33,600 nt of DNA from NCBI GenBank assembly GCA_002403855.1, contig DHIO01000048.1, positions 163,251-196,850 on the forward strand, given 5' to 3'. This document shows positions 7,098 through 14,849 of this stretch, piece after piece (within the stretch, counting starts at the first letter, position 1; the number at the start of each line of letters is the position of its first letter). Made by a program: the position numbers and the translations under genes. The notes under the pieces were generated by a model that saw only the letters and a list, made by a program, of their open reading frames with translations, ran no database searches and was not told the origin of the DNA. The stretch comes from Acidimicrobiia bacterium UBA4744 (GTDB lineage Bacteria; Actinomycetota; Acidimicrobiia; Spongiisociales; UBA4744).

Positions 7098-7733
7098 ATG
7101 CGGGTGCTCGACATCATGAGCATCGATGTCTTGACGGTGGCACCGGAGGACAGCCTCAAAGCGGCTGCCCGCCGGATGGTCGAAGCAGGGGTGAGCGGAT
7201 TGCCCGTTGTCGACACCAATGGCAAGCTGGTCGGGATCATCACCGAAGCCGACTTCTTGGAGCGCGAAGCCGACAAGACGCACCGAAGGCTTCTCGACGC
7301 TCTCATGCACAAGCCGGACACGGTGGTCGAAGCGGATACGGTTGGCGAGGTCATGTCCACTCATCCCGTGGTCATCTATCCGGAAGCAAGCGTCACGGAA
7401 GCGGCCCGCGTCATGTCTCACCACCACGTCAAGCGGTTGCCGGTGGTCAACGACGAGGGAGTCCTGCAAGGCATCATCAGCCGGGGGGATGTGGTGACCG
7501 TCTTCACCAGGCCCGACGATGTCGTCGAGGATGAGATCCGTGAGGACATCATCAATCGGGTCTTGCTGCTGGACGCCGATTCTCTCGACGTCGACGTTTC
7601 CGACGGAATCGTTGTGCTCTCCGGTTGCCTGCCGACCCGGACGGACAAGCGTTTGCTTGAAGAGATGGTTCGTCGGATCGACGGGGTGGTGAGAATGGAG
7701 AGCGCCGTCACGTTCGAGGTCGACGACACCTAG
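7098..7733 (+). CDS. Tandem CBS-domain protein with C-terminal BON domain
   Basis: This is a 211-residue protein. CBS1 covers about residues 1-60 (DIMSIDVLTVAPEDSL to IITEADFLE), CBS2 about 80-140 (VGEVMSTHPVVIYPEAS to IISRGDVV), and a BON domain about 145-208 (VDVSDGIVVLSGCLPT). Paired CBS domains usually bind adenosine nucleotides as energy sensors, while BON domains bind lipid or other surfaces. A strong AGGAGGG ribosome site lies within the last codons of the usp gene, so translation is coupled. Mycobacterial Hrp1 (Rv2626c), a two-CBS protein, is strongly DosR-induced; this protein adds the BON part. The partner it senses for is not known. It is the last gene of the regulator operon. Confidence 0.93.
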   Translation: MRVLDIMSIDVLTVAPEDSLKAAARRMVEAGVSGLPVVDTNGKLVGIITEADFLEREADKTHRRLLDALMHKPDTVVEADTVGEVMSTHPVVIYPEASVTEAARVMSHHHVKRLPVVNDEGVLQGIISRGDVVTVFTRPDDVVEDEIREDIINRVLLLDADSLDVDVSDGIVVLSGCLPTRTDKRLLEEMVRRIDGVVRMESAVTFEVDDT

Positions 7734-7744
7734 GTCAGATTGCC

Positions 7745-8572
7745 TTGTCTTCCGCCATTGAACGACGGGATCGGCCGGGAGCCTCACCCGGTCACCTCTT
7801 CCTGGCCCACGCCACCGGTTTCTGCAAAGAAGTCTGGGATCCGGTCGTTGCCGAGTTGCGGGTCGCCGGGTGGGAAGGTTCGATCACGGCTTGGGACGCT
7901 CCCGGCCACGGAGGCTCGGCAGCGTCTGCGGCGCCCTTCGACTGGTGGGACACTGCCCGCGCAGCCGTCGACCTCATCCGTCGGCCTGAGTACCGCCCTC
8001 CGAAGTACGGAGTGGGGCACTCGATGGGTGGAGCCACCCTGGTGATGGCCGACCTGCTCGATCAAGGAATCCTGGAGGGTCTCATTCTCATCGAGCCGAT
8101 CATTTTCCCGCCCCCCTTTCAACGTATCGAGGAGCACCCGCTGGCGATCGGGGCAATGCGGCGGCGGCCTTCGTTCTCATCTCCCGACGAAGCCCTGGCG
8201 CATTTTGCGTCGAAGGCGGCCTTCAGATCATGGGATGAGCGTGCCCTTCAAGCGTATGTCGACGGCGGGTTGGTCGAGCGTGAGGGGCGCTTCTGGCTTG
8301 CTTGCGCTCCCCAGTTGGAGGCCGACGCCTACCGGTCGGGTTCCGCCCACGGGGCCTATGACCGTCTGTCCGAAGTGGGTATTCCGGTCCTCATCCTCGC
8401 CGGCGAGTCGTCTCACACCCACCCTCGAGCCTTTGTCGAGCATCTCGCCGGTGAGTTTCCGAATGGTCGGTATTGTGTGATCCCGGAGACAGGGCACTTC
8501 CTGCCGATGGAGCGCCCGGCTCTCGTCGCCCGCCTCATTGCCGACGAGGTGCGGCGTCTCCTTCCCGGTTGA
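7745..8572 (+). CDS. Alpha/beta hydrolase, substrate unknown
   Basis: This is a 275-residue alpha/beta-hydrolase-fold protein. The oxyanion region reads HLFLAHATGFCKEVWDP, the nucleophile elbow is GHSMGG, and the catalytic His is in TGHFLPME near the C-terminus; the acid is probably in VLILAGESSHTH. No lid or signal peptide is visible, so it is likely cytoplasmic. The start is uncertain: TTG 7745 is the only suitable codon before the conserved core, with no clear Shine-Dalgarno, and TAGGTC (7731-7736, overlapping the stop of the CBS gene) lies eight bases upstream. It ends 30 bases before menF, which hints at a link with menaquinone synthesis, but it is less like MenH than the 11635 gene. Esterase, lactonase or haloperoxidase-like activity are all possible. 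Confidence 0.8.
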   Translation: MSSAIERRDRPGASPGHLFLAHATGFCKEVWDPVVAELRVAGWEGSITAWDAPGHGGSAASAAPFDWWDTARAAVDLIRRPEYRPPKYGVGHSMGGATLVMADLLDQGILEGLILIEPIIFPPPFQRIEEHPLAIGAMRRRPSFSSPDEALAHFASKAAFRSWDERALQAYVDGGLVEREGRFWLACAPQLEADAYRSGSAHGAYDRLSEVGIPVLILAGESSHTHPRAFVEHLAGEFPNGRYCVIPETGHFLPMERPALVARLIADEVRRLLPG

Positions 8573-8588
8573 ACAGCCTCGCAGTTCC

Positions 8589-8594
8589 TAGAAT
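8589..8594 (+). promoter_or_regulatory. -10 (TAGAAT) of menF, leaderless
   Basis: TAGAAT followed by eight bases and the GTG start at 8603, with no Shine-Dalgarno, is consistent with a leaderless transcript. Confidence 0.55.
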
Positions 8595-8602
8595 GCCGAT
8601 CC

Positions 8603-9928
8603 GTGCTCTTACCGCCTTCCGCCCTAGAAGAACTGGCTGCCCGGCTTTCGGGCGACACAAGCCGATATCGGACCGCTTCGGTCGTCGTCGACACAGACCC
8701 GCTCGAGCTGGTCCGGTCCGGAGCCCATCTCTTCTCCACGGCCGGGTACTTCGGGAGGCCCGAAAGATCCGAGGTGGGGGGCCTGGGCGTAGCCTGGCGG
8801 ACGGTTGCTCCGTACGGCTACGACCGGTTCGAGTTGCTGGCCTCCTCGCTCGGGTGGATGCATCGCCTGGACCCCGGCTTGCGGGCGCTGGTCGGGTTCT
8901 CGTTTGATCCGAACGGACCCCATCGACCCGAATGGGATGGGTTCGCTTCGACGGCCGCCATCCTGCCGCTGGTCGCCGTCGTCACGGAAGCCGGTTCTCG
9001 TCGCCTGGTAGTGACTTTGCCGCCCGGTCGGACCGGAACGGAGGTGCTTGCCATGTTGGCCCAACTGCGCCGGCAGGACCCTCCGACCAGCGTACAGGCG
9101 GCCGACCATGCCATCGAATCACGCCCCGCCCCGGCCGAGTGGGTGGAGGTGGTTCGCGAATCAGCCGACGCGATCGAGCACGGGACCATGGAGAAAGTGG
9201 TACTGGCCCGCTCGGTGATCGTGCGAGCCGACGTATCGGCGGTACCCTTCGATCTGGTGGCGAGGTTGCGATCGGCCTATGCCGGATGCTTTGCGTTCGG
9301 CTGGCAGGAAGCGGACCGGACCTTCGTCGGCGCCACCCCCGAACTCCTGGTCGAGCGCCGGGGAGAACGCGTCCGCTCGCAACCCCTGGCCGGGTCTGCA
9401 CCTCGTGGCGACGGAGAGGACGACGACCGGGCATTTGGAGAAGCGCTGATGGCGAGCCCGAAGGATCGCCGCGAACACACTGTGGTCGTTGAAGACATTG
9501 TCGCCAGACTCACTCCGGTTGCGGAGCACTTGACCGCACCGTCCACACCGGCTCTGCTCAAGATGGCCAACGTCCAGCACCTCGCCTCAGAGGTGATCGG
9601 AGTGCTGTCGGCACCCCGATCGGTGATTGAACTCGCCGGGATGCTCCATCCCACTCCGGCCGTGGGTGGCCTGCCTCGCACCGAGGCACTGGCATTCGTC
9701 AGGAAGGCCGAGCGCATCGACCGTGGTTGGTATTCGGGAGGCATCGGATGGGTCGACGGCCGCGGCGATGGACAGATCGCGCTGGCGCTTCGCTGCGCGC
9801 TGGTCAGAGGTGATACGGCCCAGCTCTATGCCGGCGCGGGCATCGTTGCCGGTTCACGGCCCGAACGGGAATTGGAAGAAACCAGATTGAAGTTCCGGCC
9901 GCTACTCAATCTTCTGACCGAAGCCTGA
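8603..9928 (+). CDS. menF: Isochorismate synthase (menaquinone pathway)
   Basis: This 441-residue chorismate-utilising enzyme converts chorismate to isochorismate, the first step of menaquinone synthesis. Family motifs are in order: KVVLARSV, FVGATPELLVER with PLAGSAPRG, HPTPAVGGLPR, DRGWYSGGIGW, and the C-terminal GAGIVAGSRPERELEE-T, which bind chorismate and Mg2+. It is about the usual length. It starts at GTG 8603, eight bases after a TAGAAT -10. Its last 27 bases overlap the end of the convergent menD gene, whose product uses isochorismate, so the pair is tail to tail. An entC-type role in siderophores is less likely, because menD, menH, menA, menB and menE surround it. Confidence 0.93.
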   Translation: MLLPPSALEELAARLSGDTSRYRTASVVVDTDPLELVRSGAHLFSTAGYFGRPERSEVGGLGVAWRTVAPYGYDRFELLASSLGWMHRLDPGLRALVGFSFDPNGPHRPEWDGFASTAAILPLVAVVTEAGSRRLVVTLPPGRTGTEVLAMLAQLRRQDPPTSVQAADHAIESRPAPAEWVEVVRESADAIEHGTMEKVVLARSVIVRADVSAVPFDLVARLRSAYAGCFAFGWQEADRTFVGATPELLVERRGERVRSQPLAGSAPRGDGEDDDRAFGEALMASPKDRREHTVVVEDIVARLTPVAEHLTAPSTPALLKMANVQHLASEVIGVLSAPRSVIELAGMLHPTPAVGGLPRTEALAFVRKAERIDRGWYSGGIGWVDGRGDGQIALALRCALVRGDTAQLYAGAGIVAGSRPERELEETRLKFRPLLNLLTEA

Positions 9929-11614
9929 GGCCACCGCTCGCCAGGCCTCGTGGTGGATGGCGACGTTCTCGGCACGGTTCGTGCGGATCTCGAGGAGCCG
10001 GGGACCTTCGGCCGGCTTGCCGGCGAGTTCTCGGAAGACGCCCTCGTCTTCCACTAGTTGGTGTTCGACACCGAAGACACCCGCCGCCGACCGAAAGTCG
10101 GTGCCGTGCGGAGTGCCCAGCAACTTCTCGAAATGTTGCGGGAAACCTGCCTGTGGCAGGAAGTGGAAGATGCCTCCTCCGTCGTTGTTGACAACGATCA
10201 CCGTGACCGGCAGTTCGAAGCGGGCCGCAGTACCCAGGGCGGTGAGATCGTGCAGGAGCGACAGGTCGCCGCTCAAGATGACCACCGGCCGGCCTACGAC
10301 GGAAGCCCCGAGACCCGACGAGATCAGTCCGTCGATACCGTTGGCGCCCCGGTTGGACATGATGCGCACTCGACGGTCGATCGAAGGAAAGAAAGTGTCA
10401 ACGTCGCGCACCGGCATCGAGGAACCGACATAGAGGATCGCGTCATCCACCAGCACCTCGGCCAGCGCGGCTACCACCGCCGGTTCGCTCGGGAAGGTCA
10501 AGGAGTTGCCTAGTGCGGCACGAGCGGTCCGGTCGGCTTCCCCCCAATCCGCAGCCCAGCCGGGGGGAGCGGGATCGATCGTTGTCGCCAGATGCCGGGC
10601 GAAGGCGATTGGATCGCAGCGAATCATGGTGGCGGCGCTCCCTCCCGGATCCCGCCAGTCGGCTTCGTCGACCACGATCTGCGGTATGTGGGGGTGGTCG
10701 GCCAGCCAGGAGGAGAGGGCGTTGGAAGTCGGGGCCGCTCCGAAGCGAATCACCATCTCCGGTTCGAGATCGAGATCGAGACGTCCAACCCGGGAGAGCG
10801 AATCTCCGGTAGTGATCACATGGGTCCGGTCATGGGTGCCGGCCCGGAGCTGTGACAGTGGGTCGGCCACCACGGGAGAGTCGGCGCGGGCGGCCAGCAT
10901 CGCCACTGCTTCGGGGAAGTGGGGCCGATCCAGGGGCCCTACCAGCAGCAGGAGTCGCCGGCCGGACACCTTCGCGGTGATGTGGTCGAGGGTGGTTGGA
11001 TCCGGTTCGAGCAGCCCCGGCGCGTAGCTCGGAGCGCGTACCGGCTCAGGTTGCTCCGCTACGTCGCCGCTCACCGGCACCGGAGCCAAAGGGTCACGGA
11101 ACGGAAAGTTCAGATGAACCGGGCCGTGCGGCAGGTCCAGGGCCGCCGCCCACGCCCGGGTGGCCAGGGCGCTCGGGTAGCTGCCCAGCCGTGGGTCTGG
11201 GATTGCCACCTCGTGGAACCACTTGGCTGCCTTTCCGAAGAGTCCGAGCTGGTCTATCGCCTGCGGTGCCCCCACATCGCGCAGTTCCGGCGGTCGGTCG
11301 GCGGTCATCAGCAGCAACGGCACCCGGGCCAGCCGGGCTTCGAGAGCCGCGGGGTGCAGCTCGGCGGCGGCAGTGCCCGAAGTGGTGACGACGCCGACGG
11401 GTAGACGGGAAGCGGCGGCCAGACCGAGGGCGAAGAAGGCCGCCGATCGCTCGTCGTGATGGATCCAGTCGGTGATTCCCGGATGATCGGCAAAGGCGAA
11501 GGCCAGCGGACTGTTGCGCGAACCGGGAGTGATGCAGACGTTCCGCAGCCCGACGGCCACCAGCGCGTCGACAAAGGCGGTCGTGAAGGCATAGTTGCGG
11601 TTGCTCCGCTTCAT
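9902..11614 (-). CDS. menD: SEPHCHC synthase (2-succinyl-5-enolpyruvyl-6-hydroxy-3-cyclohexene-1-carboxylate synthase)
   Basis: This 570-residue thiamine-diphosphate enzyme joins 2-oxoglutarate and isochorismate. The N-terminal PYR domain shows VCITPGSRNSPLAFAFADH-type sequence and HDERSAAFFALGLAAA with the cofactor-activating Glu. The C-terminal PP domain shows GDLSLLHDLTALG and VVNNDGGGIFHFLPQ, the ThDP/Mg2+ motif. I choose ATG 11614, not an in-frame ATG four codons upstream (11626), because TATTGT (11628-11623) lies exactly eight bases before it and the upstream ATG would precede the expected transcript start. It is divergent from menH by only 20 bases and convergent with menF. Length and motifs are standard for MenD. 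Confidence 0.94.
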   Translation of the reverse strand: MKRSNRNYAFTTAFVDALVAVGLRNVCITPGSRNSPLAFAFADHPGITDWIHHDERSAAFFALGLAAASRLPVGVVTTSGTAAAELHPAALEARLARVPLLLMTADRPPELRDVGAPQAIDQLGLFGKAAKWFHEVAIPDPRLGSYPSALATRAWAAALDLPHGPVHLNFPFRDPLAPVPVSGDVAEQPEPVRAPSYAPGLLEPDPTTLDHITAKVSGRRLLLLVGPLDRPHFPEAVAMLAARADSPVVADPLSQLRAGTHDRTHVITTGDSLSRVGRLDLDLEPEMVIRFGAAPTSNALSSWLADHPHIPQIVVDEADWRDPGGSAATMIRCDPIAFARHLATTIDPAPPGWAADWGEADRTARAALGNSLTFPSEPAVVAALAEVLVDDAILYVGSSMPVRDVDTFFPSIDRRVRIMSNRGANGIDGLISSGLGASVVGRPVVILSGDLSLLHDLTALGTAARFELPVTVIVVNNDGGGIFHFLPQAGFPQHFEKLLGTPHGTDFRSAAGVFGVEHQLVEDEGVFRELAGKPAEGPRLLEIRTNRAENVAIHHEAWRAVASGFGQKIE

Positions 11615-11621
11615 GAGCGGC

Positions 11622-11628
11622 CACAATA
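11622..11628. promoter_or_regulatory. Overlapping divergent -10 elements of menD and menH
   Basis: Only 20 bases separate the ATGs of menD (11614, minus) and menH (11635, plus). TATTGT on the minus strand (11628-11623) lies eight bases before menD, and CACAAT on the plus strand (11622-11627) lies seven before menH. The two hexamers share the same base pairs, and neither gene has a Shine-Dalgarno. Confidence 0.5.
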
Positions 11629-11634
11629 CAGCTC

Positions 11635-12414
11635 ATGGATGGAACCGGACGACTGTGGGTGCGCAGGTATGCGGGCCGGCCGCCGCCACTGGTGGCTCTC
11701 CACGGCTTCACCCAAACCGGTGCGATGTTCGCCGAGTTCGGCGGGTTCGTGGGCCACGAGGTGCTTGCTCCCGACCTCCCCGGCCATGGTCGCTCGGCCG
11801 GGGTCCCCGCATCGTTCTGCTCGGCCGCGGCCACCGTTTCTGAGGTGCTCGCCTCCTGTCGGAGACCTGTTCCGCTGATCGGGTACTCCCAAGGGGGGAG
11901 GGTGGCGCTGGCGGTAGCTCTCCAACGACCCGAGCTGGTTTCGCATCTCGTTCTGCTATCGGCATCCGCCGGTATCCCGGGCGAAGATGAGCGGAACGAA
12001 CGGCGCCGCGCCGACGAGGACCGGGCACTCGAGCTGAAGTCGATGGGCCTCGTCGCCTTCATCGACCAATGGTTGAGCATGCCCATGTTCACCGGCCTCG
12101 AGGAACGAGATTCCACCTGGCGAACCGACGATCGCTCAGCGCGTCTCGAGAACACCGTCGACGGCCTGGCGGCGGCGCTGGTCGGAATGGGGCAGGGGGC
12201 GCAACCCTATCTCGGCGACCGGTTGGGAGAACTGCGGATGCCCGTGCTGGTGATGGCCGGTGCAGCCGATGAGGAATACTCGGCGACGGCGACCGACATA
12301 GCGGGTCGGTTGCGGGATGCAGTCGTGCGGATCCTTCCCGATGCGGGCCATGCCGTGATCGGTGAGTGCCCTCGAACCACGGCAGATGTGATCAGGGTTT
12401 TCCTCGCCGGATAG
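11635..12414 (+). CDS. menH: MenH-like alpha/beta hydrolase (SHCHC synthase)
   Basis: This is a 259-residue alpha/beta hydrolase. It shows LVALHGFTQTGAMF (oxyanion strand), LAPDLPGHGRS, the nucleophile elbow GYSQGGR (MenH proteins have GYSxGGR, with the Arg binding the carboxylate), VLVMAGAADEEY (acid) and DAGHAVIGE (His). It should eliminate pyruvate from SEPHCHC to give SHCHC, directly after MenD. ATG 11635 is used although no Shine-Dalgarno is present, because the gene appears leaderless and divergent from menD over 20 bases. The MenD adjacency strongly supports the MenH role over a generic esterase. It is convergent with the GH65 gene, leaving 44 bases between them. Confidence 0.85.
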   Translation: MDGTGRLWVRRYAGRPPPLVALHGFTQTGAMFAEFGGFVGHEVLAPDLPGHGRSAGVPASFCSAAATVSEVLASCRRPVPLIGYSQGGRVALAVALQRPELVSHLVLLSASAGIPGEDERNERRRADEDRALELKSMGLVAFIDQWLSMPMFTGLEERDSTWRTDDRSARLENTVDGLAAALVGMGQGAQPYLGDRLGELRMPVLVMAGAADEEYSATATDIAGRLRDAVVRILPDAGHAVIGECPRTTADVIRVFLAG

Positions 12415-12458
12415 GGGCCGCGACCGGGTTGCGGCGCGCCGGTGTGGAAAACGGGGCT

Positions 12459-14849
12459 TCAGAGGCTCACCGTCTCGGTGGTGCCCGCCTGCACGTCGAT
12501 GATCTGGTCTCGTATGCCCAGCCGCACCGGGTGGGCGTGTCCGGGATGCGTGGCGACGGTGAGCTGCTCGGGGGTGATATGGAAATCGAGTACATGACCC
12601 CGATATCGGATCTCAAATCGGAGCTCCCCCAGCTCCTCCGGGATCGACGGGTCGAGCCACAGCGTGTCCTCTCTCGTCTCGATCCCGGTGAAGCCCCGTT
12701 GCACGAGATCGACGGTCCCGGCCATTGCACCCAGGTGAATGCCCTCGGGGGTTGTACCTCCCTGGATATCCGCCACGTCGCTCACCAGCGCTTGTCGGAA
12801 GGATTCCCACGACCGCCTGCGATCCGACCGGGCCAGCACCCAAGCGGTGACGATCCGGCTCAACGTCGATCCGTGCGACGTGCGCTGATCGTAGTAGTCG
12901 ATGTTCCGTCGAATGGCCTCGCCGTCGAGCTGATATCCCATCCTCTCGAAAACGGCCTGCAGCTCCTCGGTGGAGAGCAGGTAGAACAGCATGAGGACAT
13001 CGGCCTGCTTGGAGAGTTTGTAGCGGTTGGGCGAATCCCCCTCGGCCTCGAGGATGCGATCGAGCCGTTGAATGTCCCCGTACTTCTTCGCGTACCCGGA
13101 CCAGTCGAACTCCTCGAGGTCGCCGTACCCCTCGAACTGGCTGATGATGCCGTCGTCGTGGAACGCCACTCGCATCTTCTGGCCGATCTCCTCCCACCTT
13201 TCCAGTTCCTCCAGTTGGATATGCAACTTTTCGGTCAACTCATCGCGCCGGAACTCGGACACCAGGGCCAGTGCGTCCCGCGCCCGGCACAACACCCAGG
13301 CCGCCATGACATTCGTGTAGGCGTTGTTGTTGAGTCCGGGTTCGGTCGCATCCGGGTAGGCATCGTGGTACTCGTCCGGACCCATGACACCGAGGATCTC
13401 ATACCGATCGAGAGCCTTGTTGTAGGTGGCAAGGCTGGCGAGGAGCCGGGCGATCTCCACCAACATCTCAGCTCCGAAATAGGCGAGAAAGGCCACGTCC
13501 TCCGTCGTCTGGTAGTACTGCCAGACGTTGTAGGCGACCGCGATGTTGATGTGGCGTTGGAGACGGCTGTTGTCCGGAAGCCATCGGCCCGACTCGGGGT
13601 TGAGGTGCACAATCTGGCTCTCCTCGCGTCCGCTGCTGCCGCTTTGCCACGGGTAGAGCGCTCCATCCAGTCCCTCCTGTACCGCCGCCCATCGCGCCTC
13701 GGGGAGACGCCGGTACCGGTACAGCAGGAGTGCTCGGGTCAGGTCGGGAAGGTGGAGGTTGAGATAGGGAAAGATGAACAACTCATCCCAGAAGATGTGA
13801 CCGCGGTAGGCCTCACCATGCCATCCGCGGGCGGGTACCCCGACGTCGAGGTCGATGGTGTGCTTCGAGACGGTCTGCAGCAGGTGGAACGAGTGGACGT
13901 TGAGTACCATCGCCTCGTATTCGTCCGCAGCGCTATCGAGGTGAAAACGCCTCCAGAGCAGATCCCAGGCGAGGATGTGGGTCCGCAAAAGCTCGTCGAA
14001 GGAGCCGAGGCGGCCGATCCAACTGCGGGATTCGAACCCCGGCTCCGAGATGGCGCGGTCGCGGGACGTGAAGAGAGTGACGACCTTCTCCACCGTGATT
14101 CCTCTGCCTTCGGAAACGTCGAATTCGAGGTCATGGGCAACAAACCCGGGCTCTTGCACCGGTGTCAGGTCGATCGGCACCGTCTCTCCGTTGAGCCGCA
14201 CCGAGGTGCGGCCGGAAAGGGCCACCCGTACCCGAGATTGGTTGGTTTCCACCTGCAAGTACATGGTGTCCGCGTCGGGGAATCCGGTCTCCAGCGGGGT
14301 GAGGTGCTGGCTGTTGAGCTTGCGGTACCTGGCCACGCCGGCATTGGTGACGCGACCGTCGATGGCCGATAGCACCTCCAAACGTCCCGACCAGTTCTCG
14401 GGCAAGAAAGTGGTCTGCAATCCGGCCACGTGCGGATTGCCCATGTGCACGAAGCGACGCTGAGCCACCCGGGTGCGCCGTCCCCGGTCATCCTCAAACG
14501 TGAACAGGCGGGTGAGGATCCCTTGTCGGAGGTCGAGCTCCTGGCGGTATTCATCGATGGCGACATCGGCGATGTTGAACCAGGACTCCCCGGATATTCG
14601 GAACCGGAGGGGCAGCCAGTTGGGGACGTTGACCAGGTCCTCGTTGACGATGTCCCGTCCGCCAACCTCAGTTACGAGGCGGTTGTAGAGCCCGGCAACG
14701 TAGGTGCCCGGGTAGTGCACTGGGCCGGCCTCGGCCTCCGGGGCTGCTCCCCGAGTTGCGAAGTAGCCGTTGCCGAGCGTGCACAGGGCTTCTCGGAGCT
14801 GTTCGGCGTCGGGGTCGAACCCATCGTAGGTCAACGTCCATTTGCTCAT
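12459..14849 (-). CDS. Glycoside hydrolase family 65 protein (disaccharide phosphorylase or hydrolase)
   Basis: This is a 796-residue GH65 protein. It opens with the N-terminal super-sandwich domain (LCTLGNGYFATRGA, NVPNWLPLRF), continues into the (alpha/alpha)6 barrel with FWDELFIFPYL and MGPDEYH, and ends with a jelly-roll. Glu493 in MGPDEYH is the expected catalytic acid. GH65 members phosphorolyse or hydrolyse alpha-glucobioses such as trehalose, maltose or kojibiose, releasing beta-glucose-1-phosphate. Its ATG overlaps the stop of the upstream phosphoglucomutase/trehalose-phosphatase gene (ATGA), so the products are made together. The pair mirrors mycobacterial Rv3400-Rv3401 and, with the phosphatase domain, the fused OtsB1 (Rv2006). 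Trehalose is the likeliest substrate from context; specificity cannot be read from sequence. Confidence 0.9.
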   Translation of the reverse strand: MSKWTLTYDGFDPDAEQLREALCTLGNGYFATRGAAPEAEAGPVHYPGTYVAGLYNRLVTEVGGRDIVNEDLVNVPNWLPLRFRISGESWFNIADVAIDEYRQELDLRQGILTRLFTFEDDRGRRTRVAQRRFVHMGNPHVAGLQTTFLPENWSGRLEVLSAIDGRVTNAGVARYRKLNSQHLTPLETGFPDADTMYLQVETNQSRVRVALSGRTSVRLNGETVPIDLTPVQEPGFVAHDLEFDVSEGRGITVEKVVTLFTSRDRAISEPGFESRSWIGRLGSFDELLRTHILAWDLLWRRFHLDSAADEYEAMVLNVHSFHLLQTVSKHTIDLDVGVPARGWHGEAYRGHIFWDELFIFPYLNLHLPDLTRALLLYRYRRLPEARWAAVQEGLDGALYPWQSGSSGREESQIVHLNPESGRWLPDNSRLQRHINIAVAYNVWQYYQTTEDVAFLAYFGAEMLVEIARLLASLATYNKALDRYEILGVMGPDEYHDAYPDATEPGLNNNAYTNVMAAWVLCRARDALALVSEFRRDELTEKLHIQLEELERWEEIGQKMRVAFHDDGIISQFEGYGDLEEFDWSGYAKKYGDIQRLDRILEAEGDSPNRYKLSKQADVLMLFYLLSTEELQAVFERMGYQLDGEAIRRNIDYYDQRTSHGSTLSRIVTAWVLARSDRRRSWESFRQALVSDVADIQGGTTPEGIHLGAMAGTVDLVQRGFTGIETREDTLWLDPSIPEELGELRFEIRYRGHVLDFHITPEQLTVATHPGHAHPVRLGIRDQIIDVQAGTTETVSL

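Noticed and set aside
14025..14050. A tRNA T-arm-like motif (GGGATTCGAACCC) on the plus strand
   Set aside because: It lies within the GH65 coding frame, where it encodes ordinary residues, and I could not find matching acceptor, D and anticodon stems around it.
12366..14372. A 668-codon open frame on the plus strand opposite the GH65 gene
   Set aside because: It has no recognisable domain and no ribosome site; it is an antisense shadow caused by GC-rich codon use in the GH65 gene, which has clear family motifs.
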